Of a DNA stretch of 7,612 nt, positions 5,878 through 7,612 are shown piece by piece. Within the stretch, counting starts at the first letter, position 1. The number at the start of each line of letters is the position of its first letter. The translations under genes and the position numbers were made by a program. This DNA comes from Bdellovibrionales bacterium (GTDB taxonomy: Bacteria; Bdellovibrionota; UBA1018; CAIPTA01): contig JAKFYM010000308.1 of the NCBI GenBank assembly GCA_021730855.1, positions 1-7,612 of the forward strand, in the 5' to 3' direction. A model generated the notes under the pieces. That model was not told where the DNA came from and searched no databases. It saw only the letters and a program-made list of their open reading frames with translations.

Positions 5878-6537
5878 ATGAACACTGTTAGTTTTTTCAT
5901 TGAACAATTCAAACTAGGCGGTTGGATGATGTATCCGATCGCGGTCTGCTTCGCAGTCACGATCGCTATCGTGTTCGAACGGCTATCGCGCATTGTATTC
6001 CAGTACAATATTGATGGCACAAGCTTCATGTTCGAAGTGCAGAAGTATGTGCTAGCCAACGACATCGACGGTGCCATCCGGCTCTGTAACGGTGCTGGAA
6101 GGGCCGCTCTACCGCGGGTAATCAAGGCTGGTTTACAACGCGCCTCGCGCGACGAGCACCAGATCCAGAACGCCGTGGATGCCGCTTCCCTCGAAGTGAT
6201 CCCGAAGATCGAAAAACGTTTGCATTATCTGGCCTTGATCGCCAACCTTGCCACCCTTTTGGGTCTCTTGGGCACGATCTCCGGTTTGATCTACAGCTTC
6301 GGTGAGTTGGCCAAGGTGCCCGCTTCCGAACGCCAGAACGTGCTTTCGACCGGTATCGCCGAAGCCCTCAACTGTACGGCCTTTGGTTTGATCGTGGCCA
6401 TCACGGCGATGATTGCTCACTCTTGGCTCAGCGGCCGCGCAGCGGTGCTGATCGAAGAAGTGGACGAGTATTCCGTGAAGCTGATCGATCTGCTCTCGGC
6501 CCGTAAATACAAACACTCTACCGAAGAATCGATCTGA
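5878..6537 (+). CDS. MotA/TolQ/ExbB-family proton channel protein
   Basis: Inner-membrane subunit of a proton-driven motor, 219 residues. Three transmembrane segments lie at about 14-34, 116-140 and 160-184, the ExbB/TolQ pattern, with a cytoplasmic domain between the first two. Family signatures are IEKRLHYLALIANLATLLGLLGTISGLI, split across residues 111-138, and EALNCTAFGLIVAI (162-175). T133 and T167 sit at the positions of the pore threonines of E. coli ExbB (T148, T181). A strong AAGGAGAGGG (5866-5875) precedes the ATG. It is followed after 7 bases by an ExbD gene and then a second one. No TonB, TolA or energised outer-membrane receptor is present, so ExbB, TolQ and gliding-type AglR assignments cannot be separated. 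Confidence 0.92.
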   Translation: MNTVSFFIEQFKLGGWMMYPIAVCFAVTIAIVFERLSRIVFQYNIDGTSFMFEVQKYVLANDIDGAIRLCNGAGRAALPRVIKAGLQRASRDEHQIQNAVDAASLEVIPKIEKRLHYLALIANLATLLGLLGTISGLIYSFGELAKVPASERQNVLSTGIAEALNCTAFGLIVAITAMIAHSWLSGRAAVLIEEVDEYSVKLIDLLSARKYKHSTEESI

Positions 6538-6544
6538 GCGAACC

Positions 6545-7081
6545 ATGCTGAAGCGACCTTCCGCCCGCCGCAAAAGCAAGGGGAATGAGGTAGCCGAGCT
6601 GCCTCTAGTGCCGATCATGGACGCGTTTGTGACCCTCATCGCGTTCCTGCTCTTGGCCACCTCGATGCTTGCGGTCACTCTGATCGATACCCCGGTCCCG
6701 ATCGTCTCCAATAAACGGGAAGACGCTAAGGACAAGCCGCTCATGCTCACGGTGACTATCACTCCCGAGGGATTGAAGCTCGAGAGCGGTTTCCGCCTGA
6801 TCAAGCCCGTGGAATTCCCGAAGATCGACAAAGACTATGATCTGTCGAAATTCCACGAAGCCCTAGTCGCGCTGAAACAACAATTCCCCAAGGACAGGAC
6901 GCTCGTGCTCTTGCCGGTAGGGGAAATCAAGTACAACGACATCGTGCAGATCATGGATGCCGGCCGTCTCTTGCTCAAGACCGATCCCCCCTTCTACGTG
7001 AAGGGTGAGGACGGGGTGGACAAGCCAGACGACCACCTTTTTCCGGACGTGATCTTCGGCAACGTGCTTAGCGGGAATTAA
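6545..7081 (+). CDS. ExbD/TolR-family protein, first copy
   Basis: Single-pass partner of the ExbB-like protein, 178 residues and somewhat longer than the usual 130-145. A basic N-terminus (KRPSARRKSKGNE) is cytoplasmic. PLVPIMDAFVTLIAFLLLAT begins the one membrane helix (about 24-46) and carries D26, the conserved protonatable Asp of ExbD/TolR. The periplasmic part has the TVTITPEGLKL strand and the LVLLPVGEIKYNDIVQIMDAGR segment typical of the family, and ends with FPDVIFGNV. The start is 7 bases after the ExbB stop with only a weak ribosome site, consistent with coupled translation. ExbD dimers sit inside an ExbB pentamer in known systems; the two different ExbD-like proteins here may form a heterodimer. 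Confidence 0.88.
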   Translation: MLKRPSARRKSKGNEVAELPLVPIMDAFVTLIAFLLLATSMLAVTLIDTPVPIVSNKREDAKDKPLMLTVTITPEGLKLESGFRLIKPVEFPKIDKDYDLSKFHEALVALKQQFPKDRTLVLLPVGEIKYNDIVQIMDAGRLLLKTDPPFYVKGEDGVDKPDDHLFPDVIFGNVLSGN

Positions 7082-7084
7082 CTT

Positions 7085-7612
7085 ATGTCTGGACTATCGA
7101 TCCCATCTCCAGGTTCTAGCGGTGGCAGACATCGTTCGGGCCGCGCGCGCCGGCGGAACAAACCCGCCTTTGCGCTTCAGCTCACGAGCTTAATGGACAT
7201 CCTGATCATCATCGTGATCTTCCTGCTGAAAAACTACGGCCTCTCTAGCATGAGCGTGGTGCAGGCAGATAAACTCCAGCTGCCCGTGTCTCGCGCCTTG
7301 GAGACCTTTGGCGAGGGCATGGTGCTTGTGGTGGCCCAGGACCAGATCATGGTGGACGATGAAGCCGTGCTGCAGTTTGTGGGCGATCCTTTGGAGAAGA
7401 AGTTCGAGCTTCCCCCGGATGCATATGACACTTCGAATGCGGGGCGCGGGATTCTTCCTCTCTATGATGTGCTCAAGCGCAAAAAAGAGGAGTTCGATAC
7501 CTTGATCTCGCGCGCGGAGAATCCCGAAGAGGCCGCCAAGAAGTGGACGGGGGATATTCTGGTGCAGGCTGATAAGGATGCGAATTATGAACTGCTGCGG
7601 CAGGTGATGTAT
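7085..7612 (+). CDS. ExbD/TolR-family protein, second and diverged copy (incomplete)
   Basis: An open frame of 176 codons runs off the right edge without a stop. The ATG at 7085 is 3 bases after the first ExbD stop, implying translational coupling. A Gly/Ser-rich then strongly basic N-terminus (RHRSGRARRRNK, 15-26) leads into FALQLTSLMDILIIIVIFLL. D38 is the conserved membrane-helix Asp and the helix spans about 36-49. The periplasmic part has MVLVVAQDQIMVDD (79-92), a helix LPLYDVLKRKKEE (124-136) and GDILVQADKDANYELLRQVM (156-175), the family's final strand-helix. Between the last two lies an extra acidic segment of about 20 residues (136-155). Little identity to the first copy beyond the family pattern suggests an old duplication with distinct roles. 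Confidence 0.85.
   Translation, partial: MSGLSIPSPGSSGGRHRSGRARRRNKPAFALQLTSLMDILIIIVIFLLKNYGLSSMSVVQADKLQLPVSRALETFGEGMVLVVAQDQIMVDDEAVLQFVGDPLEKKFELPPDAYDTSNAGRGILPLYDVLKRKKEEFDTLISRAENPEEAAKKWTGDILVQADKDANYELLRQVMY

Noticed and set aside
6133..6831. Minus-strand open frame of 232 codons
   Set aside because: It is antisense to the ExbB and ExbD genes, whose family motifs are clear. It has no recognisable domain.
1..7612. tRNA, rRNA, CRISPR array, insertion sequence or defence-island genes
   Set aside because: No cloverleaf, rRNA segment, regular spacer-repeat array, transposase motif or nuclease/toxin cluster was seen on either strand.

Overview
The window reads as a chromosomal segment of a Gram-negative bacterium. 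It carries a phosphoheptose isomerase for LPS inner-core heptose and an inner-membrane ExbB/ExbD-type proton channel, which implies an outer membrane. The taxon cannot be fixed from the sequence. The ExbB + ExbD + ExbD order and the housekeeping gene mix resemble Bdellovibrionota or Myxococcota-like lineages, but that is an impression only. Composition is moderately GC-rich and highest in polA; the left-most gene and the small regulator region look more AT-rich by eye.

Layout. Positions 1-193 hold no convincing gene. At 194-937 (+) lies an unrecognised four-helix membrane protein. It converges on a minus-strand block that reads, in transcription order, gmhA (5219-4623), an RDD-family membrane protein (4615-4202), a small XRE-type DNA-binding protein (4140-3832) and polA (start 3789). 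A divergent intergenic region (5220-5495) carries a short tandem repeat, two inverted repeats and a good sigma70-like promoter. That promoter serves a plus-strand block: thioredoxin (5496-5825), an ExbB/TolQ/MotA-family protein (5878-6537), an ExbD/TolR protein (6545-7081) and a second, diverged ExbD/TolR protein (7085 to the window edge, incomplete).

Two features of polA stand out. First, the reading frame is broken by an in-frame TAG at 1168-1170, immediately before the VHDE of polymerase motif C. The frame then continues without any shift for 51 codons of typical Pol I C-terminus to a second TAG at 1015-1017. As written, the protein keeps both nuclease domains but loses a catalytic metal-binding aspartate of the polymerase. 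Second, the polA start codon sits in the loop of a perfect 13-bp inverted repeat whose 5' arm contains the only plausible Shine-Dalgarno and whose 3' arm runs into a T-rich tract. It looks like an intrinsic terminator or attenuator laid over the translation start, 17 bp downstream of the regulator gene.

Working together: GmhA feeds ADP-heptose/LPS synthesis. ExbB with two ExbD proteins most likely forms a proton-motive-force-driven inner-membrane motor whose periplasmic partner is not in the window. Thioredoxin is a general disulfide reductase and may simply share the promoter.
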